DNA from: Primulina eburnea | Lineage: Eukaryota > Streptophyta > Magnoliopsida > Lamiales > Gesneriaceae | Direction of reading: 5' to 3' | DNA: 64,000 nucleotides | Assembly: GCF_022965805.1 (NCBI RefSeq) | Contig: NC_133101.1 | Span: 49,866,342-49,930,341 of the forward strand | Part shown: positions 9,101 through 20,133 of the stretch, one piece after another | Layout of the letters: every line of letters begins with the position of its first letter | Numbering within the stretch: position 1 is the first letter of the stretch | Notes under the pieces: generated by a model | Seen by the model: only the letters and a program-made list of their open reading frames with translations | Told to the model about the DNA's origin: nothing | Databases searched by the model: none | Translations under genes and position numbers: made by a program

Positions 9101-11366
9101 TTACGGGGTGAGACCCCGGGAGGATGTTTAAATGATGCTCCGATATAAAGGGAGAAATCCCCGTAAGCTCCTGCTGGGACCAGGCAAACACATGAATGTT
9201 AGTTTTTAAACATTTAATTAAACTCACCCGGGTGGTCATGCTGAGATCCCGAGCCACCCGGATTTGCTGTCCTGGCCCAATCTCCACCGCCTCCTGCTCT
9301 TCCTCGGCCACAAAGTGTATCTCCCCTTTCTCCACTATCCTTCCTCCTGTCTCACCTATCTTAGCCCTCTTCCCCTCCTTCTTAGATCTGTTTTTATCTG
9401 CCCGGACCGCTTCCACATAACACTTTCGAGAAGAGGGTTGATCTCCCCGGACTTCTCCTACCCTTGCTCCCACAGGAAATTTTATTTTCTGGTGGTAGGT
9501 AGACGCTACAGCCCTTAACTCATTCATGGCCGGCCTCCCAAGGATGATGTTATACGATGATGGGGAGTCCACCAGAGTAAAAGAAGTCATCACTGTCTTC
9601 TTGAGATCGTGAGAGCCCAGGGTTAAAGGTAAAACAATCTCCCCTTCTGGATAAACCACGTGCCCGGCGAAGCCGAAAAGAGCAGTTTCCACTGTTTCCA
9701 GGTGATAGCCCTGTAAATCCATCTGCTCAAAAGCATCCTTGAAAATTACATTCACAGAACTGCCTGAATCCACGAAAACCCGCAGAATGTCATAATTCGC
9801 CACTCGGGCTTGGATCATCAAGGCATCGTTGTGGGGTAGATTCACCCCTCTCAGGTCTTCCGGGCCGAAACTGATGATTGCCTCACTCTTTCTCAATCCT
9901 TCCACCTCCAAACATTCTCTCCTACTCCTTGACTTCCTCGCCCGATTGGAGTCTCCATCAGTAGAGCCTCCAGATATCATCTTAATCGTTCCTACAACCG
10001 GGGGTGACTTATTTCTTTGCTCGGGTTCAGGCCCCCTTCTTCTTCCAGCTTCGATTCTAGGATTGCTTCTCACACCCCCTCCCCGAGAACTAGATCCGGG
10101 CTGCCGGGACGTCCATGGCGGCACCCTAGACATTGGTGTATGGATAATAGGCTTTGGGAGAGAAGGCGCACCATAATTTCCCTTCAGAACTTTGCAATCC
10201 TCAGTATTATGGTATCCCAATTTGTGAAGAGCACAAAATCCCTTTTTCTCTGGCCGAGTCAGTTGATGATCCGGGGCCAAATCCCTACTACATTCTTGCA
10301 CCTCCCTCTCTCGGGCGATCTTCAGAGGCACATGATGAGAGAAATGCCCTGAATTGCCCCTCTTTTGTCCCCTCTCCTCGGGTTTAGATACCCGGTCTCC
10401 TCTTTCTTTCCTCACCGCTTCTCTCTTTTGTTTCTGGGCTTCCTCCATATTTATGTACTTCTCTGCCCGGGACAACAGGTCCTCAAAATCCCCGGGCACC
10501 TTTTTGGTTAGTGATTTGAAGAATTCACCCTCTCTCAAACCCTGGGTGAAGGCAGTAGTCTTGGTTTCGGTGGCACAAGACGGGACGTCTAGAGCCACTC
10601 TATTGAATCTTCTGATGTAAGCCCGCAAATTCTCCTCAGGGCTCTGCTTTACCTCAAAAAGACTGAAGGCGGTCTTTTTGTACTTCTTACTACTACTAAA
10701 ATGGTGTAAGAATACCTTCTGGAAATCTCGGAACGACTGCACGCTTTGAGGGGTCAAACCCTCAAACCATCTCTGAGCAGAATCCACCAGAGTTGTCAAG
10801 AACACCTTGCATTTGATTCTATCCGTGTAGCAGTGTAACATGGCCATATTCTCGAACCTGGCTAGATGCTCTTCCGGGTCCGCGTTGCCATCATAATTTT
10901 TTATTTTGGCAGACTTGAAGTTCCCAGGAAGAGGTTCCTGAACAATGATATCAGCAAATGGACATCCCTTTGCCGCGACCCGGGCAGAGCTGCGACCCTC
11001 CATCTGTCCCTCTAGGACCTTCATTTTTTGCTTTAAATCTTTCAACTCCTCTGCTGTAGTCGGAGCCCTTGACCCGGCACTATAATCTACACTCTCTTCA
11101 CTCCCTTCCTCCTCCTCCTTCCGCCCCTGCTCCTGCTCTTGTTCCTGCTCCTGCTCCTGTTCTTGCTCTGGTGGCGGGTCACGTCGGGAAACTTCTTTCC
11201 GGGCCATAGCATGAACCATTGCATCAGCCATCATTTTTTTTAATTCCTCTCGCGTCATGGTTACAAGATTCTGGTCGGTATTATTAACATTTACTTGTCT
11301 TGAAGATTGTCCCCCGTCCCCCTGGGCCCGGGAGTTATCTTGGTTTGTTCTCCTGGTACGAGCCAT
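6141..11366 (-). CDS. Gag-pol polyprotein of element A (Tat lineage, 1741 aa)
   Basis: One uninterrupted frame encodes all retrotransposition functions. Residues about 150-265 are a Retrotrans_gag domain. An EQ dipeptide run lies at 67-80, and a degenerate zinc-knuckle-like Cys/His cluster at 378-391. The aspartic protease has FVDSGSS at 531-537. Reverse transcriptase spans about 770-960 with YVDD at 907-910. The first RNase H (about 1048-1170) has lost its leading Asp (LYLSSTEH where family members have a DAS motif). A second RNase H at about 1178-1302 has D1184, E1222, D1246 and D1296. The integrase has H1398, H1405, C1436 and C1439, and the catalytic triad D1468, D1528, E1564 with the D-35-E spacing. 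The start ATG is 43 bases inside the 5' LTR edge. Dual RNase H with a degenerate first copy is characteristic of Tat elements. It appears competent. Confidence 0.95.
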   Translation of the reverse strand: MARTRRTNQDNSRAQGDGGQSSRQVNVNNTDQNLVTMTREELKKMMADAMVHAMARKEVSRRDPPPEQEQEQEQEQEQEQGRKEEEEGSEESVDYSAGSRAPTTAEELKDLKQKMKVLEGQMEGRSSARVAAKGCPFADIIVQEPLPGNFKSAKIKNYDGNADPEEHLARFENMAMLHCYTDRIKCKVFLTTLVDSAQRWFEGLTPQSVQSFRDFQKVFLHHFSSSKKYKKTAFSLFEVKQSPEENLRAYIRRFNRVALDVPSCATETKTTAFTQGLREGEFFKSLTKKVPGDFEDLLSRAEKYINMEEAQKQKREAVRKERGDRVSKPEERGQKRGNSGHFSHHVPLKIAREREVQECSRDLAPDHQLTRPEKKGFCALHKLGYHNTEDCKVLKGNYGAPSLPKPIIHTPMSRVPPWTSRQPGSSSRGGGVRSNPRIEAGRRRGPEPEQRNKSPPVVGTIKMISGGSTDGDSNRARKSRSRRECLEVEGLRKSEAIISFGPEDLRGVNLPHNDALMIQARVANYDILRVFVDSGSSVNVIFKDAFEQMDLQGYHLETVETALFGFAGHVVYPEGEIVLPLTLGSHDLKKTVMTSFTLVDSPSSYNIILGRPAMNELRAVASTYHQKIKFPVGARVGEVRGDQPSSRKCYVEAVRADKNRSKKEGKRAKIGETGGRIVEKGEIHFVAEEEQEAVEIGPGQQIRVARDLSMTTRVSLIKCLKTNIHVFAWSQQELTGISPFISEHHLNILPGSHPVKQKKRHFGPKKDKVISEQVKELLKAGHIREIQFPTWLSNVVLVPKSTGKWRMCVDFRDLNKACPKDHYPLPRIDQLVDSTSGYELLSFMDAYQGYHQIPLAKKDQDKASFVTSGGTFCYIVMPFGLKNAGVTYQRLMDKVFEKQLGRNVEVYVDDILSKTREVTTFIDDLQETFATLMQHGIKLNPAKCIFGVKSGKFLGFMVTDRGIEVNPEKVKSVLCMPSPQSVKEVQKLTGRIASLSRFISRSAHRSYPFFQVLRKAQHFGWNDKCEQAFQDLKAHLAELPVLVKPEPGERLFLYLSSTEHAVSLVLIKEEGSDQKPVYYVSHALRGPELRYTEVEKIALALIVTARKLRPYFLSHQIVVLTNSPLGRIMTHAEVSGRMIKWTVELGEYDIEYKPRMAIKAQALSDFLSEMVQPSREEVWRVFVDGASSLAGCGVGVVMISPPGEKIKLAIRIDSRVTNNEAEYEAVLAGIRAAREVGASRIIIYSDSQLITQQIKGEYEAKDDRMLKYLQLIRARAEGFSDWSIEQIPREENDEADILAKMAASLSEVSTREVLHVSRLILSTDEEGIPEPEKSWMTPLIRFIEKGVLPEDRGQARKIKRQAPRFVLLNAILYKRSFQGPLLKCLPKKEVDYVLREIHEGCCAEHLGGMSLARKTMLVGFWWPTLGQDAARVVQTCEGCQHHANFKHSPAALMKPIWASCPFDQWGMDIVGPFPLARAQKKFLLVAVDYFSKWVEAEPLARITETEVLKFLWKNIVCRFGVPRRLISDNGRQFQGKGIVSWCQEMKITQSFTSVAYPQANGQTEVVNRIIVQALKTRLQGKGKDWVEELPSVLWAYRTTPRVPTQETPFSLVYGSEAVLPVEIGETSPRVESYPRDNNESRARELDLVEEKRDRAFILMEAYRSRVMKSYNKKVRIRDFQIGDLVMKKANPAGEVGKLEAKWEGPYKITRRVSSGSFYLEDAQGRPLKRPWNVFNLKQYYT

Positions 11367-11392
11367 ATCAACGCCTCGAACTCAATATATTT

Positions 11393-11408
11393 CCCACAGA
11401 CGGCGCCA
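11393..11408 (-). other. Primer-binding site of element A
   Basis: On the minus strand, TGGCGCCGTCTGTGGG begins one base after the 5' LTR. The TGGCGCC start is the expected complement of a tRNA 3' CCA end. The tRNA species was not determined. Confidence 0.8.
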
Positions 11409-11409
11409 A

Positions 11410-12031
11410 TGATGAGATCCGCTGGAAAGGGGTGAGCCGGGTAAGGAGCTCCAATCGGATCAAATCAACAATTTATAATGTTTTGGGAATTTTGAACGAA
11501 GACAATGGCTTGAATGACACCTGCAAACAATGAAAAGAACTCGTGAATGGGCGCCGGAGGGGTTTCCGACGTAGCCACTCCGATGATAAAGTCAGAAGTT
11601 TTTTTGATGATGAACTTCGAACAATATTTGAGGAGAAATACGTAGAGTGCTTAAAGTTCAAAGGTTTTTCAGGATCATTTAATGATATTAATACCTGCTA
11701 TTTATAGGTGAGGAATGGGTAGTTACCTTGATTCCTGCGTCACCTATTAAGTCGGTTTACCATACTAGCTTCTGATGACTTCTCGGACACTCCAAGCCCA
11801 AATTGTTCTGACAGATGGGATGGCCTGTAATGATTGCACTCGAGTGTGGTGCACTTATCGAGATGGTGCTATTCTCGAGATTGCCCAAGTGGTTATGCAA
11901 CCGGGAAACTTACCAGGAAAGATGAGAAGGACCCGGTCCACTTTACGAGGACCCGGGCTAATAACTGAAAACTTCAACCGGTCGGGTAGACTTACCTGGA
12001 CGCTCCTACCCGGATCCTAATGGGGGTATCA
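11410..12031 (-). repeat. 5' LTR of element A
   Basis: 622 bp, the upstream LTR for minus-strand gag-pol transcription. It is followed on its outer side by the target duplication GTTTG (12032-12036). Confidence 0.95.
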
Positions 12032-12711
12032 GTTTGGTTAAAATCGAAATAATCGACCGGACCGAAAATGATTTGGTTTTATCAATTTTTCGACCGGTTA
12101 CAGTTTCAAAATTAAAGAAATTCGGTTCTCGGTTTGGTTTATGGTTTTGATCCCCAGAAAACTGAAATAACCGAACCGGTCATATTATATTTAACTATAG
12201 GTTTTTTTTGTATAATGGGCTAATAAATGAGCCTTAGTCATGTGACAAGCCAATATTGACAATTGGAAGTTCAAATTATTATTGAAACTCGTATTGTTAA
12301 ATGTATTGAGATTTGAGATGCAAAATCTACGTGCATTTTGGAGTCTGAGAATTGGAATTTAATAACTGTGTATCTTTTTATTGAAGAGCTATTGTTTGAA
12401 ATTGTATTTCAAATTGTTATTGAAGCTTAGATTGTTAAGTTAAAAGTGTATTTTAATCATATATGTTCTACTCATCTACTATCATTGTTTCTTTTATATG
12501 TGTTGCATCCATCAAACATCAATTGTTGTACAAGTTTATTTCTTAACAAAATATTACATAACCTTATATAAACAACCTTATAACCGAACCATATTACAAA
12601 AAACCGAACCGAACCGTAAGGACTAGATATATTCAAAACCGAACACCGAAAACCGAAAAACCGGCATATTATAGAGAAAAATCGGACTGAACCGACCGAC
12701 GTACACTCCTA

Positions 12712-14187
12712 GATGTCACATAAAATTGGTCAAATATTAACCATTGATCCTATATAGAGGAAGTAATATCCACTGTAGGATCGAATTTCCCGTGGATAGC
12801 CAGCCTATATTCACTCGTCGAAGATGTCTCTCTTTCGGGTAAGATTAGAATTAATATTAATCATCTCATGTGCTCCATTTCCCCTCATTCTTTAAAGCCG
12901 GAGAGGTAAAGTGATGCGCCACCTTTTTTCTTCTTATTTCCCATTTCCCTTTTACTGGAAATTTCAATTATTTTACTAATAAAAAGCTTAAATTGTTAGG
13001 TTAAAAAATATTTCATTCAAATAATTTTTTTAATCAGCAATTTGGAGCATTAATAATTGAGCACTGTGACCCTTTCCATTCTAATAATAATACCCCATTT
13101 AGTTTTCGTTTCACATCTAAAATACTTTATTCCGGAAATATATAGGATATAGTATATATGATGATAGGAAATCCTATAGTTTTATTATTTTACGATATTG
13201 ATTAATTATGTAATCAAATTCAGTTCAAGTCATGTAACTTCTTATTTTCAATAATTTTAGTAACTTTTCATCACGTCGGAAAAAATGATTAAACTTGCAA
13301 AAATAATAAATTTATCAGTTTAAAACTGAAAATTGACAACACATATTGTCAAAATCATAAAGAGACAATAATATAATAATAAAAAAAATTTCCATTAAAA
13401 AAAGTCGCTAATTGTATCAGGATATGATCATAAAACACGTAAGCCACCATTAATTCAAAAATAAATCTAAAAAATTATCATATAGAACATCAGAATATTT
13501 AAAAATTACCCCCAAAACATTAATATCTAATTCTACATGATAATTTAATTTCTCTGAAATTAGGAGTCAAACCTTTTGGTGGCAATTAATTTGTTTAAAA
13601 TATTTTATTTTTATAATTAATATAGTCACAGCCAAATTTAGGAAAATTATTGATTGAGACGTATTTGTTTGGTGAAATGGAACATAACACTTGGTCGCAG
13701 TCACGTATGTGCTATACAATCAACAACTCCAAATTTGGGATATCTATGTCAACACAATTGGCTGTTGTTGTACATGTAATTTATTCTCATTTTCTTTGAC
13801 ATATTATTTCATATAATAATTTGGATGCTGGGTTTTGATCTCAACTAATAGCGCGTTCGATCTTATGATTCATATAAGTTGAGTTTCATTCTCCATTTAT
13901 GTTTAATTTTCGGAAAAAATCGATAAGTTGGCTACAATATTTTAGATGAAGTTTAAACCGGGAATTAATCCATATACATTTTCTGTAGTCGAGAATTTCA
14001 GTTTTGAATTAAAATCGAATCAGAATTTTTAATAATAAAAAAATCATAAAACCAACCAGAGTATCTTGTGTTCTATGTAGTATGTAAATTATATTTCATT
14101 ATTAGAGAAGATTTGTCAATATTTTCCCGATTAATTCTTTGATTTAAAGTTAAAGAAAAAAAAGTGGGAAGAAATGAGAGAAATATT
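12712..14187. other. Intergenic AT-rich DNA upstream of the kinesin gene
   Basis: About 1.5 kb with no coding signal. The first 8 bases are the right target duplication of the hAT-like element. The rest is AT-rich and single-copy in appearance, and would hold the upstream promoter region of the kinesin gene. Confidence 0.5.
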
Positions 14188-14195
14188 TATAAATA
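14188..14195 (+). promoter_or_regulatory. TATA box candidate of the kinesin gene
   Basis: TATAAATA lies 424 bases before the ATG. It would give a long 5' leader of about 390 bases (about 14220-14611) that includes a pyrimidine-rich stretch near 14330-14400. Other AT-rich sites nearby could serve instead. Confidence 0.4.
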
Positions 14196-14611
14196 AATTC
14201 AAGTTTTTCATCCACTCAAAGAGTAGTTGGAATAAGAACCATCAAGATCGCGAACCTTTCGGCTCTGTAAGAGCTTCGGTTATTTGAATGAGTGATAAAT
14301 AGACAAGTGAAGAGGGAAGAGCAAACATCAAATTTCCCTCCCCACTCTCCATTTCCTCCCTCCTCCCTTATTTTTCTTCTTCCTTGGATCTTTCCCGGCA
14401 TTTATTTCTCGCCATTGATGCCAATGGAGCAGATTATATGTTAACAAACACGCACAGAATCATATGCAAGATACGGTTTTGAATGTATCCATGTACGAAA
14501 GAATAAAGCCTTTTTGTTCATGAACGTTTCAAGATTTTCTTGGAGATTTCTTTTCTTTTTTTTTTAATCAGTATTTCTTGGTGGGTGTGTTGCTTTTAAG
14601 CTGCTGCATTA

Positions 14612-17600
14612 ATGGCGGAAGGGATGTTGCAATTCAATGTATTGTCTGTTGTAAGAGATGTGCTTCAACAACACGGAAAGAGATTGAACGACATTGATTT
14701 GGCCTCAAGAAAAGTTCAGGAAGCATGTATGTGATATTGATCGTATAAATTCTATTGGGATCATTCTTGATTGTATGCGACACTGTTTCATCATTTATTG
14801 TTTGAGATTGAGATTAATGCCTTGAAATAAAATTTTGATTTTTATTGTGGGTATGGATGTGAAAAAATATTGGAATACTTCAATCTTGGCTCTACATTTC
14901 ATGTCATTCTCTAGAAATGTATCTGACTATGTGTTTTCATATTCTTTGCACAAATATTGAAATACTTTAATCTTGGCTCTGCATTTCATGTCATTCTCTA
15001 GAAATGAATCTGGAAATGGGTTTCATATTCTTTCGCGTGGGTACGTAATAATCGCTGTTACAGAGGAATCGGTCGTCTAAATTGTGACACAGGCAATGTA
15101 TTAAAGCACTTTATGCTAGCATCATAGGTTGGAGATTGAACCAATAACCCGGACTGAACTTTTCCGTGGTATAGAATGGACAAAAGAAACTGATATTATA
15201 TAATATAACTAGATAGTTGTGTTGCAGCATTGAGAAGATATGAAGCAGCTGGATGGATAAGGAAAATGGTGGGGGTAGTTGCAGGGAAAGATTTTCCAGC
15301 TGAGCCATCTGAAGAGGAATTTAGAATTGGTTTGCGAAGTGGGATTATGCTCTGCAATGTACTCAACAAGGTCCAGCCTGGTGCTGTGCCGAAGGTAAGG
15401 TTCACTGAATTTCTTGATTACCACATTCTAAATAAACTACACATGAAAAATCATGCAAGTGTGTGCTTGCTTCTGTCACTAAAGGTTCCATCCTCGGTTT
15501 CAGACTCTCTCCTTAGATAGTGTTTTAATTATTATTGCTTTTATTGTTTGATTTGCTTCTAGGTAGTTGAAGCACCTTCTGATATTGTTGTTATTCCTGA
15601 TGGCACTGCTCTCTCTGCGTACCAATACTTTGAAAATATTAGGAACTTTCTCGATTCTATTGGGGAATTGGGGATTCCGACTTTTGAAGCCTCAGATTTG
15701 GAACAAGTACGTCGATTAACTCTGTAGCGGTTTTATCTTGTTCATAGAAATGGCATAGAAGGAAATGAAATTAATGATTTCTGGATCAATTTTCCAGGGA
15801 GGGAAGCCTTCAAGAATCGTGAGTAGTGTACTGGCTCTTAAGTCATACTATGAGTGGAAGCAAGGAGGTGGAAACGGGGTCTGGAAATTTAGCGGAAATT
15901 CGAAGCCACCATGTGAAGGGAGGCAATTTATTCGAAAAAATTCTGATCTTTTCATGAATTCAATCTTAAGGAACTCATCTGCTGGGGAGAAGTTGCTTGA
16001 TGGTTTATCGAGCGACATGGGGGAGTGTTTTGATGAAATGGTTTGTAAGCTTAAACTTCAGTTATCTGCCGCTTGTCAATTGCACAAAAATTTCTCCCAT
16101 AAATTTGTTTTGCTCTTCAATTTGCAGGGAACCTCCCACTCCTTGCAGCTTACTTGTCCGCGAACTTCTTTCTGATAAGAAACAAGAAGATATTCCAGAG
16201 GCAAGTATTTACATTAGTTATTGTTAGACAAATTAATTAAGTCTTAGAAGGTATGTTGGTTCATTTATAACACACATGATTACAATATCGAGCCAGACAT
16301 GATTACAAGCTTAAGCCAGATTCACTCTCGACAGTCTAAAAATTTTAAAATCCCAATTAACTCAGTTTACTTAAGATCTGTTCTTAGAAATGCAAATGAG
16401 AATCATGCTTGGAATTGAGATCTTCTAGTTTTCAAGAAAGTAACTTGTAAATTGTTTTAGTACTTTTTTAGTTTGCTAAATACACATATCTACCACCATT
16501 TAAATGATTGCCCTTTTTTATTTGACAAGAGTAGCCTCTGGTCTGTATACTTTCTGATGTTAAGTTCTGAGAAAATTCATCTGTTCTCATATACAGATTG
16601 TGGAGAATATGTTGGGCAAAGTCATGGAAGAATTTGAGTGTAGATTGGCAAGGCAAAAAGACCATGTAAGAAATATGTTCTTTGACTTTATTCATTGCCT
16701 AGTTTTTGATACATTTACTTTCTAGATTCAGACGCAGTACACTGAATTATATGTATCAAAATGAATATGAAGTCATAAAGATGATTTTTGTAAAGATACT
16801 GTTACTGTACTGCAGGTAATCCATTGTACCAATGAGCCGCTTACTTTACTTGCTGATAGTGAGACCGAGGTTTGATTACATTGATTTGTGTAACACTTGA
16901 CCATGCATTTTAAGCCTATTCTAAGACTTATCGTTTTATTCGTTTGTTGTGCAAGATCTCAAATAAAATTAAGGATGAGAGGTGGACTGATACTGATGTG
17001 AATGCTGGTGAATTAGAAGTACATGATTCATCTCCGTTAAACTTAGTTAAACAGCAGCAAATAAATATACAGGTGATTCATGTTCAATTTGAGAACAGAA
17101 AATACATTTGGTCTTGAGCTTGAGATTTATCGCCATGTTTTATTTCATTGTTTTAGAAATTGAAGAGCACCCTTCAGTTTACAAGAGAAGACTTGAAAAC
17201 TTTGCAAATGAAATATCAAGAAGAAGTGAACAATCTAGGTACAGATCTTGCTTTGGTTACATAAAATTTAAATTGTTTAAGTGGGACATGGGATTTAAGA
17301 ACTTGTTTTTGTTAATCTTTGTTGATAGGAAAACACCTACAAAGTTTGTCTCATGCAGCTTCTGAATACCAAAGAGTTCTAGATGAAAATCGCAAATTAT
17401 ATAATCAAGTGCAAGATTTGAAAGGTAAAAACTCTAATGGTTGTAGTTTTTATGAAAAAACGTGGCAATTATATATGTTTCTTGCTTGTGCTTGACAGGC
17501 AATATACGGGTTTATTGTCGAGTAAGACCTTTTTTGCCTGGGCAACCCCACGGTTTGAGCTCTGTTGAAGATACGAATGATAGGACTATTACCTTACTCT

Positions 17601-20133
17601 CTCCTTCAAAATATGGAAAAGATGTTCGGAAGACATTCACCGCTAACAAAGTTTTTGGTCCATCTGCGAGTCAAGGTCTCTAAGGTCCCTATTAACTTTT
17701 TTTTCCTTTTACACAATACTTAACTTGTCAAGACTCCACTGAGTACCCGTTTTTCGACTTTTTGTTCTTCCTTTTCTACAGAAGAAGTGTTTGCAGATAC
17801 ACAACCATTGATTCGATCTGTCCTTGATGGTTATAATGTGTGTATATTTGCTTATGGTCAAACAGGATCTGGGAAAACTTACACAATGGTAAGAAGTTTT
17901 ATGAACATAAATTAAAACAATAGATGTTAGAAATCCTGAGCTACTGTCTTCAAGAAAGTTCTCGCTTACCTCAACTTAAACTATATTTGATCTTTCTTGG
18001 TGCCTTTGAAAAGAGTACTTATTTATCTGCAGTCAGGACCTGAAGAACTTACAAAAGAAAGCTTAGGCGTCAACTACAGGGCATTGAGCGATTTATTTTT
18101 CATCTCTGAACAAAGAAAAGACACCATTTCTTATGAGGTCTCTGTTCAGATGATGGAAATTTACAACGAGCAAGTGAGAGATCTCCTCGCCACGGACGGA
18201 ATCAATAAGAAATATCCTTTTGTGGATTATTTATAACTTCAAAATTTTGTTCTTGGCTCATACTTTTTTATTTTCCTCATTTTTCTCTTAACTCAAAAAC
18301 ACATTAGAAATTCGTAACAACTCCCAAAATGGTATTAATGTACCAAATGCAAATCTTGTACCTGTTACATCAACATCAGATGTCATCAATTTGATGAACC
18401 TAGGCCATAAAAACCGTGCTGTTGGTTCTACTGCAATGAATGTGCGTAGTAGTCGTTCTCACAGGTAGAATCATATTTGTCCTATAAATTTTTTACCGAA
18501 ATTATTCCCTGTTATTTTGACAAATCTGAAATTACAATGCTTGCAGTTGCCTTACAGTTCATGTTCAAGGAAAAGACCTGACATCGGGTACCATTCTTCG
18601 TGGTTGTATGCATTTGGTTGATCTGGCAGGAAGTGAAAGAGCCGACAAATCCGAGGCCGTTGGTGATAGACTAAAGGAGGCTCAACATATCAATCGCTCT
18701 CTTTCTGCCCTAGGAGACGTAATATCTGCTCTAGCCCAAAAGAACTCACATGTTCCTTACCGAAATAGTAAACTTACACAGTTGCTTCAAGATTCACTCG
18801 GTAAGATACGACATTTCTCGTTCAATGCACAATATGCTTTTCCCATAAATATTCTTTCGTTAATTTTTAATATAACGGCCTGTTTGTTCTTTAGGAGGCC
18901 AAGCAAAAACACTGATGTTTGTTCATATCAGTCCGGAGCCTTCTGCCCTCGGAGAAACAATTAGCACTCTAAAATTTTCTGAACGTGTTTCCACTGTTGA
19001 ACTCGGTGCTGCTAAAGCAAACAAAGAGAGTGCCGATGTCAAGGAACTAAAAGAACAGGTTTTACATGCCCCCTTTGCGTTGTTAACTTGTAACAAAAGT
19101 ATGTGCAATATTTTTTTTCGTGGCAAACGATAACTTCGCTTCATTTTTCATGTAGATAGCTTGTCTCAAAGCAGCCTTAGCACGTAAAGAAGGCGAATCG
19201 GGACGCCTAAATCAAAATTCTAGGCCGAACACTCCAGAGAGAAAGGGACATAGTGATACTTCACTGACATCAAGAAGGCTAAGCATTGACAGTCAAGACT
19301 TGATAAATTCTCCTCCTTGGCCACCTATTAGTAGCCCAGGGTCAATAGAAGAAGAAAAAGCCGTCTCCCATGATTGGATTGACAAGGCTATGGTTAACAG
19401 AGCTGAGAGTTTGAATGGTCAAAGAAGATACAGCCTAGATAATGGCTTATCTAGGAGCCAATATGAAACAGCAATCACTGACGAATCTGATGATCTTGAA
19501 GCTGCAACTAGTGAGTCTTCTGAGATAGATTACCAATGGCTTCTAAACATGCCTAGGTCCAACAGCTTGCCAAATGTTACGGGTCCGAAAGTTCGGAGAC
19601 CTAGTCCAAAGCAAACTAAGAGTCCAGAAACACGGTAAATATTCTTGTTTTGCTTTTTATTTTTCATTGTGCATGAACGCGAGAGTCCCTTGAAATCGTA
19701 AATAACCAAAGTGACAAGACGATCACCGACAATTTTGAAAGACACATTGGTCCAGATACTATTGGTTATGTGGGATCATCGAGACCTTTGGTGCCAATAA
19801 TCATTTCGATTTTTCTTCTTCCAAGACGAGGGCAAAGCCAGCATATCCTCAAGATTTGCTGCCTTTAAAGTCATTTCTCACTCGATATCTTGCATGTAGA
19901 AAACTTTCATAGATCGGGCAAAAGAATGAGTGTGCTAATAACAATGTTTAAAAGAGAATTACAATAATAATGATCTATCTGTTTTAGCATATTTAAACTT
20001 TATTTTTGTCAATAGGAGCCTAATTCCACCACCAACTAAGAGAGGTGCAAATGGGATCCATTCACCATTGCACAAGCATGTGCGACAACCGGTTTCTGTC
20101 GATGGGAGGCGAAAAACAGTAAATGGGAAGTGA
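14612..20133 (+). CDS. Kinesin-14 motor with calponin-homology domain, 18 exons
   Basis: Exons: 14612-14726, 15228-15394, 15563-15706, 15798-16060, 16128-16200, 16597-16665, 16816-16869, 16956-17072, 17157-17238, 17329-17424, 17499-17675, 17782-17888, 18033-18211, 18303-18464, 18547-18800, 18895-19058, 19156-19634, 20016-20133. They join in frame to 939 aa. The actin-binding-type CH domain is at about residues 42-165, coiled coil at about 325-393, and the motor at about 394-730. The motor has P-loop GQTGSGKT (478-485), switch I NVRSSRSH (594-601) and switch II DLAGSE (627-632), followed by a basic, serine-rich tail. The [16 protein letters not shown] neck-motor junction is the mark of minus-end-directed kinesin-14. 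CH-domain kinesin-14s are plant proteins linking microtubules and actin. Most introns are GT-AG; one is GC-AG and one AT-AC. The exon 4/5 junction is the least certain. Confidence 0.93.
16201..16596 (+). other. GC-AG intron 5 of the kinesin gene
   Basis: The donor reads GAG/GCAAGT and the acceptor ATACAG/ATT. Only this GC donor keeps the frame through PEIVENM. The GT four bases further in would shift the frame. AG/GCAAGT is the classic non-canonical GC donor consensus. Confidence 0.8.
18212..18302 (+). other. U12-type AT-AC intron 13 of the kinesin gene
   Basis: The intron starts ATATCCTTT, the exact U12 donor consensus, and ends AC. CTCTTAAC (18285-18292), close to the U12 branch-point consensus TTCCTTAAC, lies about 11 bases before the 3' end. 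Splicing here gives INKKLEIRNNS, the conserved kinesin-14 sequence. No GT donor nearby keeps this frame. At 91 bp it is short. Confidence 0.88.

Larger units (their letters stand above)
483..12031 (-). mobile_element. Complete Ty3/gypsy LTR retrotransposon, Tat lineage (element A)
   Basis: The element is 11,549 bp. It has two 622-bp LTRs, a primer-binding site, an uninterrupted 1741-codon gag-pol and a polypurine tract, and lies between perfect 5-bp target duplications GTTTG (478-482 and 12032-12036). The LTRs differ at three positions (about 99.5% identity), so the insertion is recent; at an assumed 1.3e-8 substitutions per site per year this is roughly 0.2 My. A second RNase H domain after the normal one, and extra antisense genes between pol and the 3' LTR, are hallmarks of the Tat/Ogre/Retand group. 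It is inserted in a hAT-like element. Confidence 0.93.
464..12711. mobile_element. hAT-like non-autonomous element, split by a gypsy element
   Basis: The ends are short inverted repeats, TAGAAGTG on the left and CACTCCTA on the right. They are flanked by 8-bp direct repeats with one mismatch: GGTGTCAC (456-463) and GATGTCAC (12712-12719). An 8-bp duplication and a TAG-type terminal repeat are typical of hAT elements. Removing the nested gypsy element and one copy of its target duplication leaves 694 bp. No transposase is present. The body is rich in AACCG/CGGTT motifs near both ends, as in many plant hAT-derived miniature elements. The superfamily call rests on duplication length and termini only. 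Confidence 0.72.

Noticed and set aside
18218..18235. Ordinary GT donor at TTTTGTGGAT for kinesin intron 13
   Set aside because: Using it adds non-conserved residues and cannot be joined in frame to LEIRNN with any nearby AG acceptor. The AT-AC splice gives the conserved sequence.
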